A stretch of 64,000 bases of DNA from Candidatus Roslinia caecavium (GTDB lineage Bacteria > Bacillota > Clostridia > Monoglobales > Monoglobaceae), in assembly GCA_904419955.1 (NCBI GenBank), contig CAJFTO010000012.1, positions 1 through 64,000 of the forward strand, read 5' to 3'. A program made the translations under genes and the position numbers. Positions within the stretch are counted from its first letter, which is position 1; each line of letters starts with the position of its first letter. Shown here piece by piece: positions 37,669-45,841 of the stretch. The notes beneath the pieces are model-generated. The model did not search any database and was not told the origin of the DNA. It worked only from the letters and a program-made list of their open reading frames with translations.

Positions 37669-37737
37669 GGAGTTTAATCGGGATTAGAAAGAGGGTATGT
37701 TCTCCGTCTAATCCCTAACACCTAATACCTACGTTAG
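37669..37737. repeat. Palindromic repeat copy C (short, centre deleted)
   Basis: About 65 bp. GGGATTAGA (37680-37688) pairs with TCTAATCCC (37707-37715), and the end reads CCTAATACCTACGTTAGGAG. Only the ends of the element remain. AGGAG at its edge is the ribosome binding site of the HAD gene. Confidence 0.7.
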
Positions 37738-37749
37738 GAGACAAATATA

Positions 37750-38412
37750 ATGAAACTTAAAGACAGAGAAATAAAGGCGCTTTTATTCGATATGGACGGC
37801 ACTATGTTCGACACCGAAAATCTTTCGGTAATCGCGTGGCAAGAAGTGTCGAAGAGTCTCGGCTTAGAGATCGATCCCGGATTTATAGTAAGCTGTATGG
37901 GACTTACTTCAAGGCTGATAAAGGAAAAATATATCAAAGACTACGGGAATATCGTTCCGTACGAGGTATTCAGAGAACGCGAACTCAAATTTATGCAGGA
38001 CTGGGTCGATAAAAACGGAGTTCCAATAAAGGCGGGACTTGCAGAGACGCTGGAATTTGCCCGTAAAAACGGCTTAAAATGCGGCGTGGCCACCTCGTCC
38101 ATGAATCAAAGAGCCATGTACAGCATCGAGAGATCGGGGCTGATCCAATATTTCGACGTTATAATAACAGGAGATATGTGCGAAAAAAGCAAGCCCGAGC
38201 CGGACATATACCTGCTCGCGTCGAACAGGATCGGAGTAGATATAAAGGAATGCGCGGTGTTCGAGGACTCGCACAACGGTATAATCTCCGCAAGCCGCTC
38301 GGGCGCATACGCGATCCTGATCCCGGACGTCGTACCGGTAGACGACGAGATGAAAGAAGCGGCGGATATGACGCTTAGCAGACTGGACGATATAATCCCA
38401 TTCCTCAGCTAA
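37750..38412 (+). CDS. HAD-superfamily phosphatase, beta-phosphoglucomutase-like
   Basis: 220 residues. HAD motif I FDMDGTMFDTE (13-23) with nucleophile Asp14 and Asp16, cap domain of four helices (20-85), motif II VATSS (about 112), motif III lysine in KSKPEPDIY (about 146), and motif IV VFEDSHNGI (about 170). This is subfamily IA with a helical cap, like sugar-phosphate phosphatases and beta-phosphoglucomutase. The substrate is not predictable. Its AGGAG lies at the end of repeat copy C, 12 bases before the ATG. Confidence 0.9.
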   Translation: MKLKDREIKALLFDMDGTMFDTENLSVIAWQEVSKSLGLEIDPGFIVSCMGLTSRLIKEKYIKDYGNIVPYEVFRERELKFMQDWVDKNGVPIKAGLAETLEFARKNGLKCGVATSSMNQRAMYSIERSGLIQYFDVIITGDMCEKSKPEPDIYLLASNRIGVDIKECAVFEDSHNGIISASRSGAYAILIPDVVPVDDEMKEAADMTLSRLDDIIPFLS

Positions 38413-38890
38413 CAGCCGGACGCAAATTGATACATATCTACGGCTAAACCGATCAGCCGATACGTTTTAACGCTGAGGCCGGGATCGCCACCGTGGTTTG
38501 CGGCAAAGCGCGGGGCAAGGATTTTAAATATATCGCTTTGCGGCCGCAAAAATTTTTGACATAACCTAAAACGGTCGCTTGCAGTTCCAAAGCCGCATGC
38601 GGCCGTTATCGTTATAATCAATCCATTTTTTGAGCGCGCAGCGGCTTAAACGTTCCGCGCAATACGCGCACAAACTTAACAGGAGGCGGTCTTCAAGTCG
38701 CTTTTGATCTTATCGGCGAGCCGCTCGCGCAAATTTGAATCGGAAAATGTAAAACCTAACCTAAAACAGCGCCGACGCGTCTTGATAAAGACTATCGCCG
38801 TTCTCAAATAGACGATCGCGTTTTCTCCGTTTCTCTTATTCTGTTGTCTCGATTAAAAATAATTCCATAAAATATGCGCCATGATCGCTC
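38413..38890. other. Gene-free spacer between HAD and CE12 genes
   Basis: About 480 bases between convergent genes. I find no frame with a ribosome binding site, no tRNA and no recognisable RNA gene. A short palindrome GCCGCATGCGGC occurs near 38592. It could be a remnant or hold an RNA I cannot identify. Confidence 0.4.
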
Positions 38891-38900
38891 AAAATAAACG

Positions 38901-38938
38901 AATACCGCGCCTAAATCATAAGCGCGGTATTATTTTTA
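38901..38938. terminator. Bidirectional terminator between HAD and esterase genes
   Basis: AATACCGCGC (38901-38910) pairs perfectly with GCGCGGTATT (38922-38931), 11-base loop. It is followed by ATTTTTAG on the plus strand and by CGTTTATTTTG on the minus strand. Confidence 0.75.
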
Positions 38939-38993
38939 GCCTATTGACTATACGTTCGTTTATCGATTCAAATTTAAAGCTCTTCTTATCCCA

Positions 38994-41549
38994 CTATTCC
39001 ACCGAGGTCGCGTCCGCGTACGACGGGAGATCGTCCTCGCTGTAGCTGAAGCCGCTGAATTTCTCGGTCAGCGGATGGTTGAGCCTCTCCAGTTCCTCGC
39101 AAGCCCACTGAGATACCATCAGCGCGCCGAAGTAATTGAGGTGGGTGTTGTCGGTGGGCGCGCTCGTATAATACTGAGAATTTGCAAAATCTCCAAACGG
39201 AACGTTGACAAATCTCGAATCTTTCGGCTTCACATGATTGAATATGTCGTTGGCTCTTTCAGGATCGGTGGTATATCCGTCGCCACTATCGTTTGGAACA
39301 ACGACGACTTTATTTATCCAGCCGTTCGTTTTAGCATACATATCAAGAACCGGAATACCAAGTTCCTCTCCAAGCTCGCGGGCGGCTTTTACGTATTGCT
39401 CAAGACCTGAATCTGACAACTGTCTTCTGCTTATAGACGTCGCAAGTATCGGATACGCTCCGTTATCAAACGCAACGTTTATATATTGCATCAATGAATT
39501 TTTATACGATGAAGGGTCTCCAATATCGCCGTTAGGATCGGTATATCTTGATGCGTCGTCCGACTTTGAGTCGTTATGGCCAAACTGAATGATCAAATAA
39601 TCGCCTTCGGATATATTGTTGACTATGTCGCGATAGTTGGACTCGCTGCGAAAACTTAGCGAACTTCTGCCGCTCAGCGCCTTATCGTTTACCGTCGCTC
39701 CGGAGAAGAATTGTCCAAATACCTGAGCCCAGCCTGTCTGCGGGAACCTGTTATTTTTCGAATTGCCGGTATGCGCGTATACCGAGGCGGTCGAATCTCC
39801 GGCTACATATATAGTAGGGTTGTCCTTAACGGTCTCGGTCAGAGTATACGGCTCGCTGAGCATCGGCGCGATGCTGTCGGCGCCGTCTATTAAAAATATC
39901 TTAACCTCGGAACCGGAGTTTATTCTAAGTCCCGCATCGTGGATCGCCAACACTCCATCCGAGCCGGCGGAAATATCCGCGACGCTTATCAATTTCGCGT
40001 CGAGTATCGACCTCACGCCGTCTCCGTCGGTCTCATATGACGCGAGGACCAACAGTTCGTCGCCCGTCTTTTCGGGTATATCCTCGGTTAATCTGATAGT
40101 GTCCAGCGTTCCGTTGTCTATCTTGGTAAACGACGGAGTTCCGTCTTCGCTCTTATACGAATAATTTATTATATCCAAGTATTTTCTTGCCGGAACGGTA
40201 ACCGTAAACTCCTTGTTTGTCGAAGCCGAGCCTCTGCTTATCGTAGCCGTCAGAACAACGACCGCATCCGTATCGCCCTCGGGTATCGTCACCTTACCGT
40301 CCGTAGAAATAACATTCTCATTGCTGCTCGTCCAGCTAATAGCCGTGCCTCTGACGCCTTCGAGCGGCAGCGTCAAATCGTTTCTGACCGAACTTGTGTT
40401 ACCGAGCGTCAAATTATCTTTGGCGATCTCGACCGCTTCCTCGTCAGTGGAGCTGTCTCTGGGTACAGTCAACGTAAAGCTTTTTTGCAGGAATATATTT
40501 GAATAATCCTGGTATGAGAATATGGCCGTAAGCGTTACTACTCTGTCCTCCGACGTGGGATTTATCACCCCGCTTCCGCTTATAATATTCTCATCGGACG
40601 AAGTCCATCTTACGTCGGCGTAGCCTATCGACGTGTTTCTGCCGTCCCACAGCTCGAGATTCGAAGTTATCGAATCCATATCCGTGTTCTCGCCTCTTAT
40701 CTCGTCGAATGAAATGTTCGCGATCTCATCCTCTATCGACTTGGATACAAAATCAATATTTACTATCACGTCCTTATCGGGCATTTCAAACTCGACCATG
40801 GTCCAGTCGTCGCTGTTTTCAATCGCGATAGTATCGTCGTCCAGCTCGACGTTACCTATAAGAGAATCGCCGTTCGGCTTAATATTAAGCGTCACGGTAT
40901 CGCCGGGTACGGCCTCGGCAGTCTGCATCTCCTCGAACATGATCGCGAATATAGCCATTCGCGTGCCGTTTCCGTAAATATAGTAAGACTCTCCGGCCGT
41001 GACGGCAAACGAGACCATTACGTCCATGCTTGCGCCCGAGTTGTTGGTCTCGTTGACCAGATAATTATTTACGTCTTCTACATTTACCGCTCTCGCTATT
41101 TTACTGTTGCCAAGCTTTGACACATACGAAAGAAGTCCTGTTTTCTTAACGTCTATCTTCAAGATAGAACCGGTAGCGACTCCATCCGTAAATTTCGGAT
41201 TATTAGACCCAGCGATCGAACCGGTATAGTCCGTTCCGTCTACCGTCGCCTTATTTCCGCTATTATATGTCATAGCTTCGACCGGCGATATAACTATATC
41301 TCCGCCTAAAACTTCGACCTCTTCTCCCTGCGCTATATTTTTGCTCGGCGTCCACACGCCGATCTCCTCGAGCGCCGCAGCGTCGGTCTGAGCGGAATTT
41401 ACGGCGACCGACCCCATCGAGCTGTCGTATTTCAATATGACCTGACGCGGCTCCCCTTCGGCGAATACCGGCAGACAGAGCGCAGTCAGACCGAGACAGA
41501 ACGCGAGCGCCGCGCACATCATCCTGTATAACGCTAAATGCTTTCTCAT
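38994..41549 (-). CDS. Secreted CE12-like rhamnogalacturonan acetylesterase, multidomain
   Basis: 851 residues. A signal peptide (about 1-30, VFA) is followed by a beta-sandwich region of unknown type. Two bacterial Ig-like modules show the repeated core WTSS(D/N)ENxIS (near 320 and 405). A linker domain and a C-terminal SGNH hydrolase (about 575-830) follow. SGNH blocks: block I VAGDSTAS (about 582), a block II region with ALSGRSS, block III FGHNDS and C-terminal HLNYFGA (about 800) with catalytic His. The combination GDST..GHND..RRxL fits CE12 rhamnogalacturonan acetylesterases, which deacetylate pectin. It starts at ATG 41547-41549 with GGGGG 7 bases upstream; a GTG lies just before it. 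No dockerin or SLH, so it is probably secreted. Promoter at 41603-41631. Confidence 0.85.
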   Translation of the reverse strand: MRKHLALYRMMCAALAFCLGLTALCLPVFAEGEPRQVILKYDSSMGSVAVNSAQTDAAALEEIGVWTPSKNIAQGEEVEVLGGDIVISPVEAMTYNSGNKATVDGTDYTGSIAGSNNPKFTDGVATGSILKIDVKKTGLLSYVSKLGNSKIARAVNVEDVNNYLVNETNNSGASMDVMVSFAVTAGESYYIYGNGTRMAIFAIMFEEMQTAEAVPGDTVTLNIKPNGDSLIGNVELDDDTIAIENSDDWTMVEFEMPDKDVIVNIDFVSKSIEDEIANISFDEIRGENTDMDSITSNLELWDGRNTSIGYADVRWTSSDENIISGSGVINPTSEDRVVTLTAIFSYQDYSNIFLQKSFTLTVPRDSSTDEEAVEIAKDNLTLGNTSSVRNDLTLPLEGVRGTAISWTSSNENVISTDGKVTIPEGDTDAVVVLTATISRGSASTNKEFTVTVPARKYLDIINYSYKSEDGTPSFTKIDNGTLDTIRLTEDIPEKTGDELLVLASYETDGDGVRSILDAKLISVADISAGSDGVLAIHDAGLRINSGSEVKIFLIDGADSIAPMLSEPYTLTETVKDNPTIYVAGDSTASVYAHTGNSKNNRFPQTGWAQVFGQFFSGATVNDKALSGRSSLSFRSESNYRDIVNNISEGDYLIIQFGHNDSKSDDASRYTDPNGDIGDPSSYKNSLMQYINVAFDNGAYPILATSISRRQLSDSGLEQYVKAARELGEELGIPVLDMYAKTNGWINKVVVVPNDSGDGYTTDPERANDIFNHVKPKDSRFVNVPFGDFANSQYYTSAPTDNTHLNYFGALMVSQWACEELERLNHPLTEKFSGFSYSEDDLPSYADATSVE

Positions 41550-41602
41550 CACTTTTCCCCCTTATGTAGAAACTTAATAAATTGATATTTATAGTAAAAT
41601 AT

Positions 41603-41631
41603 ATTATAGTATACTTTTCACAAAATGTAAA
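41603..41631 (-). promoter_or_regulatory. Promoter of the CE12-like esterase gene
   Basis: Minus strand TTTACA (41626-41631), 17 bases, TATAAT (41603-41608). Confidence 0.7.
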
Positions 41632-41791
41632 TAGCCGGAATAGAGGATTATATAATGCCAATTAACAATATATCTGTACTTTAAATGAATTATACATAAT
41701 TTATAATCATCTGTAATATAAATTTAATTTTATCTTCGACCTTGATAAGCAATGTCGGAAAAAAGAGAAAATTAAATATTTTGTAATATTC

Positions 41792-41820
41792 TTGTTATTG
41801 TATTTCACGTATGTTAAAAT
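41792..41820 (+). promoter_or_regulatory. Promoter of the NCS2 permease gene
   Basis: TTGTTA (41792-41797), 17 bases, TAAAAT (41815-41820). The leader is about 90 bases and shows no purine riboswitch core. Confidence 0.6.
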
Positions 41821-41915
41821 AGAATTAAAGTAAAGTTTTATATTACCGCGCGAGCCGTTTTATTTATCAAAAAAGTCGACCGCGCGATCGAAATGAAAAA
41901 GGAAGGCGAAGAGTT

Positions 41916-43271
41916 ATGGGAAATATTTTTAAACTCAAACAAAACAATACCACAATAGGAAGAGAAATCATCGGCGGAGCGACGACATTCTTCGCGATGG
42001 CGTATATCATCGTGGTCAATCCGACGCTGCTAAGCGAATCGGGCATGGAATGGGGCGCAGTATTTTTAGCGACGATCATAGCTTCTATTATCGGAACGCT
42101 GATCATGGGTCTTGTCGCTAACGTTCCTTACGCGTTGGCGCCCGGCATGGGACTTAACGCGTTTTTCGTATACACAGTCTGTTTTACGCTCGGATTTACC
42201 TGGCAGCAGGCGCTGTCCATGGTTTTTATCTGCGGACTTTTAAACATACTTATCACGGTCACAAAGCTCCGTAAATATATCATAAGATCGATCCCGCTCA
42301 GTCTTCAAAACGCGATCGGCGGCGGTATAGGAATATTCGTGGCGTACATCGGCCTGCTAAACGTCGGTATACTCGATTTCAGTTCCGGAGTCCCGGCGCT
42401 CGCGGCCTTGAATCAACCGTCTTTCATACTCTTTATAATAGGGCTTATCCTAACGGTCGTTCTGCTGCTATGTAACGTGAAAGGCGCCATCCTGATCGGT
42501 ATAATTGCAACCGCTCTGCTCGGTATCCCGATGGGGGTCACCACCGCGACCGAAAGCGTCAGCTTTACCGAAGCGTGCAGACAACTGCCGACAACCTTCT
42601 GCGCGGTTTTTACCCGCGACGGACTGGGATCGCTGTTCTCAGACCCCGCAAAGATCCCGTTGGTGTTGATCACGATATTTTCATTTAGTCTCTCCGACAC
42701 GTTCGAGACGATCGGCACGTTTATAGGAACGGGACGTAGAACTGGTATTTTCAGCGAAGAGGACGAGAAGGCCATGGAAAACAATTCCGGATTCAGTTCA
42801 AAAATGGACAAGGCGCTTTTCTCGGACTCGGTGGCGACCTCTATCGGAGCGATCTTCGGAACGTCCAACACCACCACCTACGTCGAGAGCGCGGCGGGCA
42901 TCGCGGTTGGCGGACGCACAGGGCTTACCAGCGTCGTCGTAGCTCTCTGCTTCGCGGCCAGCGCGTTTCTCTCGACCTTTGTTAGCGCGATCCCGGCCGC
43001 GGCTACGGCCCCGTCGCTCGTGGTTGTCGGAATAATGATGATGTCGGCCTTTAAAGAGATCAAGTGGGACGACCTCTCCGAAGCGATACCCGCGTTCTTC
43101 GCCGGCGTGTTTATGGCGCTGTGCTACAGCATCGCTTACGGTATAGCGACCGGATTCATCTTCTATTGTATTACAAAGATCTGTCAAAAGAAGATAAAAG
43201 ATATCAATCCTATAATCTGGGTCGCAACGGCGTTATTTATCTTGAATTTCGTGCTGATGGCGATAATTTAG
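41916..43271 (+). CDS. NCS2-family purine permease (AzgA/PbuG type)
   Basis: 451 residues, 12-14 membrane helices. Takes up adenine, guanine or hypoxanthine by cation symport. Family blocks: GGATTFFAMAYIIVVNP (about 21-37), the NCS2 signature region ALAPGMGLNAFFVYTV (about 72), QNAIGGGIGIFVAYIGL (about 130), LSDTFETIGTFIGTG (about 258), and GTSNTTTYVESAAGIAVGGRTG (about 314), in which the conserved TTYVES binds substrate. Exact purine not predictable. AAGGAAG precedes the ATG. A strong terminator follows. Confidence 0.94.
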   Translation: MGNIFKLKQNNTTIGREIIGGATTFFAMAYIIVVNPTLLSESGMEWGAVFLATIIASIIGTLIMGLVANVPYALAPGMGLNAFFVYTVCFTLGFTWQQALSMVFICGLLNILITVTKLRKYIIRSIPLSLQNAIGGGIGIFVAYIGLLNVGILDFSSGVPALAALNQPSFILFIIGLILTVVLLLCNVKGAILIGIIATALLGIPMGVTTATESVSFTEACRQLPTTFCAVFTRDGLGSLFSDPAKIPLVLITIFSFSLSDTFETIGTFIGTGRRTGIFSEEDEKAMENNSGFSSKMDKALFSDSVATSIGAIFGTSNTTTYVESAAGIAVGGRTGLTSVVVALCFAASAFLSTFVSAIPAAATAPSLVVVGIMMMSAFKEIKWDDLSEAIPAFFAGVFMALCYSIAYGIATGFIFYCITKICQKKIKDINPIIWVATALFILNFVLMAII

Positions 43272-43304
43272 ACTTTGGCAATCTCGAGTTTACGTATGTT
43301 GACA

Positions 43305-43339
43305 AGCCCCGCAGCGTTGCATGTTCGCGGGGCTTTTTC
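43305..43339 (+). terminator. Terminator of the NCS2 permease gene
   Basis: AGCCCCGC (43305-43312) pairs with GCGGGGCT (43327-43334), followed by TTTTTCT. Confidence 0.88.
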
Positions 43340-43443
43340 TCTAAACGCGTATGTCCGCGTCGTACTAAACAAGTCGAATCGCCGCTATCCGGGACTTGTA
43401 AAAATATAATTTAATAAAAAACGAAAAAATTTCAAAAAAGGTA

Positions 43444-43472
43444 TTGACAAATATATAAAAATCCTGTATAAT
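43444..43472 (+). promoter_or_regulatory. tRNA-Lys promoter, full consensus
   Basis: TTGACA (43444-43449), 17 bases, TATAAT (43467-43472), followed by a small hairpin TGTCGC..GCGACA in the leader. Confidence 0.88.
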
Positions 43473-43523
43473 ACATTTTGTTGTCGCTGAGATGCGACAG
43501 TGTTTAACTCAAATTTAATATAT

Positions 43524-43600
43524 GCATCTTTAGCTCAGCTGGCTAGAGCACCTGACTCTTAATCAGGGTGTCCGGGGTTCGAATCCCCGAAGATGTACCA
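43524..43600 (+). tRNA. tRNA-Lys (anticodon CTT)
   Basis: The cloverleaf is complete. Acceptor GCATCTT pairs with AAGATGT, D arm AGCTCAGCTGGCTAGAGCA, anticodon stem CCTGA/TCAGG with loop CTCTTAA, T arm CCGGGGTTCGAATCCCCG, and encoded CCA at 43598-43600. Anticodon CTT reads AAG. It stands alone, with its own promoter and terminator. Confidence 0.97.
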
Positions 43601-43607
43601 GGCTTAG

Positions 43608-43637
43608 CCCCGTGAAAACGTTAGTTCACGGGGTTTT
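43608..43637 (+). terminator. Terminator of tRNA-Lys
   Basis: CCCCGTGAA (43608-43616) pairs with TTCACGGGG (43625-43633), followed by TTTTCGTTTTG. Confidence 0.88.
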
Positions 43638-43899
43638 CGTTTTGTTTGGAATTTGCGCGTTTAAGCGTTTTGACTATACTTTGACTATCGTGTAACTTAT
43701 TTTTATCTTTTACGGGCGCGCACGCTTCTCGCTTAGGCCGCGCAGTCTTGATAATTGTTCGTCATGTTTATAATATCCAATATTTGTTAACCATTCTCAT
43801 CTCCGTCCTCTTTCCTTTCCGCAAACCTATCGGTCTCGCCGTCTAAACGCCCAAATTCTCCTTATTTGCAATTCTCTGCTCCAATTTCTGTTGTTATGC
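43638..43899. other. Gene-free spacer after tRNA-Lys
   Basis: About 260 bases with no convincing gene on either strand. TTTGACTATC-like words repeat twice near 43665-43688. I looked for integrase remnants or a duplicated tRNA 3' end as sign of an inserted element and found none. Confidence 0.4.
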
Positions 43900-43928
43900 T
43901 TGACAATCGACAAAAAAGGTGATAAGAT
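43900..43928 (+). promoter_or_regulatory. carA promoter
   Basis: TTGACA (43900-43905), 17 bases, TAAGAT (43923-43928). The leader to carA is about 320 bases. Confidence 0.7.
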
Positions 43929-43974
43929 ATTTAAAATGTATGGGCGAATATATTTAAGAGAGGAGAAAATTTAA

Positions 43975-44118
43975 ATGACGAGACGCGTTTTAGCTATAAT
44001 GATCGATATGGATTCACTATTTATCGAGGCCTTTTCATTTAAATTATCGTCTTTTATATATTCCCATTTCTTAAGGGATAATAATTTCAAAAAAAGCTGT
44101 TGCTTAAGGGCGTTGTAA
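43975..44118 (+). CDS. Possible 47-residue leader ORF upstream of carA
   Basis: It starts with a good AGGAG 9 bases before the ATG, soon after the carA promoter. The product (MTRRVLAIMIDMDSLFIEAF and onward) is rich in Phe, Ser and Leu and resembles nothing I know. It is followed by a GC-rich hairpin AGCCGTC (44179-44185) / GGCGGCT (44212-44218) with TTTCT, just upstream of the carA ribosome binding site. A leader peptide with attenuator is one reading; a decayed gene is another. Confidence 0.35.
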   Translation: MTRRVLAIMIDMDSLFIEAFSFKLSSFIYSHFLRDNNFKKSCCLRAL

Positions 44119-44178
44119 ACATTTTGTTTTCAATAGTCCTTTTATTTTGCGCGGACGCGGTCTATCCCGCTCCCAAGG

Positions 44179-44223
44179 AGCCGTCGGCCGTCTCGCGCTT
44201 ATCCTTAAGGCGGCGGCTTTCTA
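44179..44223 (+). promoter_or_regulatory. Possible attenuator hairpin in the carA leader
   Basis: AGCCGTC (44179-44185) pairs with GGCGGCT (44212-44218) with one G-U pair, followed by TTTCT. It lies about 25 bases before the carA ribosome binding site. No PyrR-binding loop seen, so pyrimidine control is not shown. Confidence 0.35.
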
Positions 44224-44255
44224 TCAAAATATATATAAGTAAAGGAGTTGGGCGT

Positions 44256-45329
44256 ATGCAGATCGGTAAGGAAGCTGAATTGATTTTGGAGAACGGCGCC
44301 AGGTTTGTGGGCAAGACGTTCGGACACGTGCACGACGCGACGGGAGAAGTTGTGTTTACGACTAATATGACGGGGTATCAGGAGACGCTGACGGATCCGT
44401 CGTTCTGCGGTCAGATAGTCGTTATGACCTATCCGCTGATCGGGAACTACGGCGTAAACTTTGAGGATATGGAGTCGGACAAGCCCGCGCTTACGGCTTT
44501 TATCGTCAGGGAGAGATGCGATTACCCGAGCAATTTCAGGACCGAGATGGATCTGGACGGATTTTTAAGACAGAATAAGATAATGGGGCTCGAGGGCATA
44601 GACACCCGCGCTCTCACAAAGATAATAAGAAACCACGGCTGCATGCGCGGTACGATAACCACCAAGGTCGGAAAGCTAAGCGACGACGACGTCAAAAGAC
44701 GCTTGGACGCGCTGGATAACTCGGACGTTATAAGCCGGGTGAGTACGAAGCGCGCGTACAGGATCGAAGGAAAGGGGCAGAGGATAGCCTTTATCGATAT
44801 GGGCGCCAAGGCCGGGATAATCCGCGACTTTAAAAAGCGCGGCTGCGAGATATTCGTATTCCCGTACAACGTCGGCGCGGATGCGATAGAAGCGGTGGAG
44901 CCGGACATGATATTCATCTCAAACGGCCCCGGCGATCCGAGAGACGTGCCCGGCACGGTAGAGACGGTCAAAAAGCTGGTGGGTAAATACAAGATCTGCG
45001 GCATCTGCATGGGACACCAGATAATAGGTCTCGCGCTCGGCTGCTCGATAGAAAAGCTCAAGTTCGGCCACCACGGCGGAAACCACCCGGTCAAGAACCT
45101 CGAGACCGGCAAGGTCTATATAACCTCGCAAAACCATAACTACATCGTATCAAAGCTGCCGGAAGGCGTGAGCGAATGGTACAGAAACGTGAACGACGGC
45201 ACCTGCGAGGGGATAAAGCACGACAGTCTGCCGATATGCAGCGTGCAGTTCCACCCCGAGGCCTCGCCCGGCCCGCTCGATACGGGAGACATATTCGATA
45301 TGTTTTTGAACATAGGCGTTAGGGATTAG
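44256..45329 (+). CDS. carA: Carbamoyl-phosphate synthase small subunit
   Basis: Glutamine amidotransferase that supplies ammonia to CarB for carbamoyl phosphate, used in arginine and pyrimidine synthesis. 357 residues. The N-terminal CPSase domain has LENGARFVGKTFG and TGYQETLTDPSFCGQIV. The class I GATase domain has the nucleophile in CGICMGHQIIGLALG (Cys near 250) and the His/Glu in FHPEAS near the end. I chose the ATG at 44256 (AAAGGAG upstream, family-like start) over an upstream extension of 52 residues that reads into noncoding sequence. The last residues (GVRD) and stop codon are repeat copy D sequence, so the original C-terminus was probably replaced. Confidence 0.95.
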   Translation: MQIGKEAELILENGARFVGKTFGHVHDATGEVVFTTNMTGYQETLTDPSFCGQIVVMTYPLIGNYGVNFEDMESDKPALTAFIVRERCDYPSNFRTEMDLDGFLRQNKIMGLEGIDTRALTKIIRNHGCMRGTITTKVGKLSDDDVKRRLDALDNSDVISRVSTKRAYRIEGKGQRIAFIDMGAKAGIIRDFKKRGCEIFVFPYNVGADAIEAVEPDMIFISNGPGDPRDVPGTVETVKKLVGKYKICGICMGHQIIGLALGCSIEKLKFGHHGGNHPVKNLETGKVYITSQNHNYIVSKLPEGVSEWYRNVNDGTCEGIKHDSLPICSVQFHPEASPGPLDTGDIFDMFLNIGVRD

Positions 45330-45493
45330 GAATTAGGAATTAGGGGGTAAAATTTGCCGCTGTAACGCCGAACGGAAACGTTGGAGGAATTGGAATACTT
45401 TGTAGTTCTTTTGCGGCTGCAGAGGTTGTACAAAAGGTATAGATACGATTTGCGTTCCTAATGCCTAATTACTAATTCCTAACTCCTACGTTG
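45316..45493. repeat. Palindromic repeat copy D (first of a tandem array)
   Basis: The left end GTTAGGGATTAGGAATTAGG overlaps the carA stop. The arm is GGTAAAATTTGCCGCTG, the core GGAATACTTTGTAGTTC, and the right end CCTAATTCCTAACTCCTACGTTG closes at 45493. The next unit begins at once. Confidence 0.85.
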
Positions 45494-45640
45494 GGTAAAA
45501 TTTGCCGCTGTAACGCCTGACGCAACAGTAAGCGGAAATGGAATACTATGTTTTCCTATGCGGCTACAGAGATTGTATAAACGGTATAGAAACGATTTGC
45601 GTTCCTACTCCCTAACCCCTACTCCCTAACTCCTACGTTG
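45494..45640. repeat. Palindromic repeat copy E (tandem)
   Basis: 147 bases from GGTAAAATTTGCCGCTG to CTCCTACGTTG, with core GGAATACTATGTTTTCC. It lacks the left heptad block, so it shares the previous copy's right end. Confidence 0.85.
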
Positions 45641-45758
45641 GGTAAAACGGGCGGCTTTAACGCCGAACGGAACAGTAAGCGAATGGGAATACTTTGTATT
45701 CATAAAACGGTTCAGAAGCCGTATAAACGGTATAGAAACGATTTGCGTTCTTAATCGA
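45641..45758. repeat. Palindromic repeat copy F (tandem, 3' truncated)
   Basis: It begins GGTAAAACGGGCGGCTT, 147 bases after the equivalent point in copy E, with core GGAATACTTTGTATTC. The tail CGGTATAGAAACGATTTGCG is identical to copy E. The right heptad block is missing. Confidence 0.8.
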
Positions 45759-45841
45759 TATGTTTGTTGGAGTTAGAAAGCGGAAGCAGGAATTAGGACG
45801 CCTGCTTGATAATAAAATATTTAATATACGGAGAAATAATT

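Noticed and set aside
41821-41915. Purine riboswitch upstream of the NCS2 permease
   Set aside because: The leader is only about 90 bases and lacks the conserved purine-aptamer loops and stem; only a CCGCGCG direct repeat is visible.
43601-43900. Integrated element at the tRNA-Lys 3' end
   Set aside because: No integrase, no repeated tRNA 3' end and no mobile genes found downstream.
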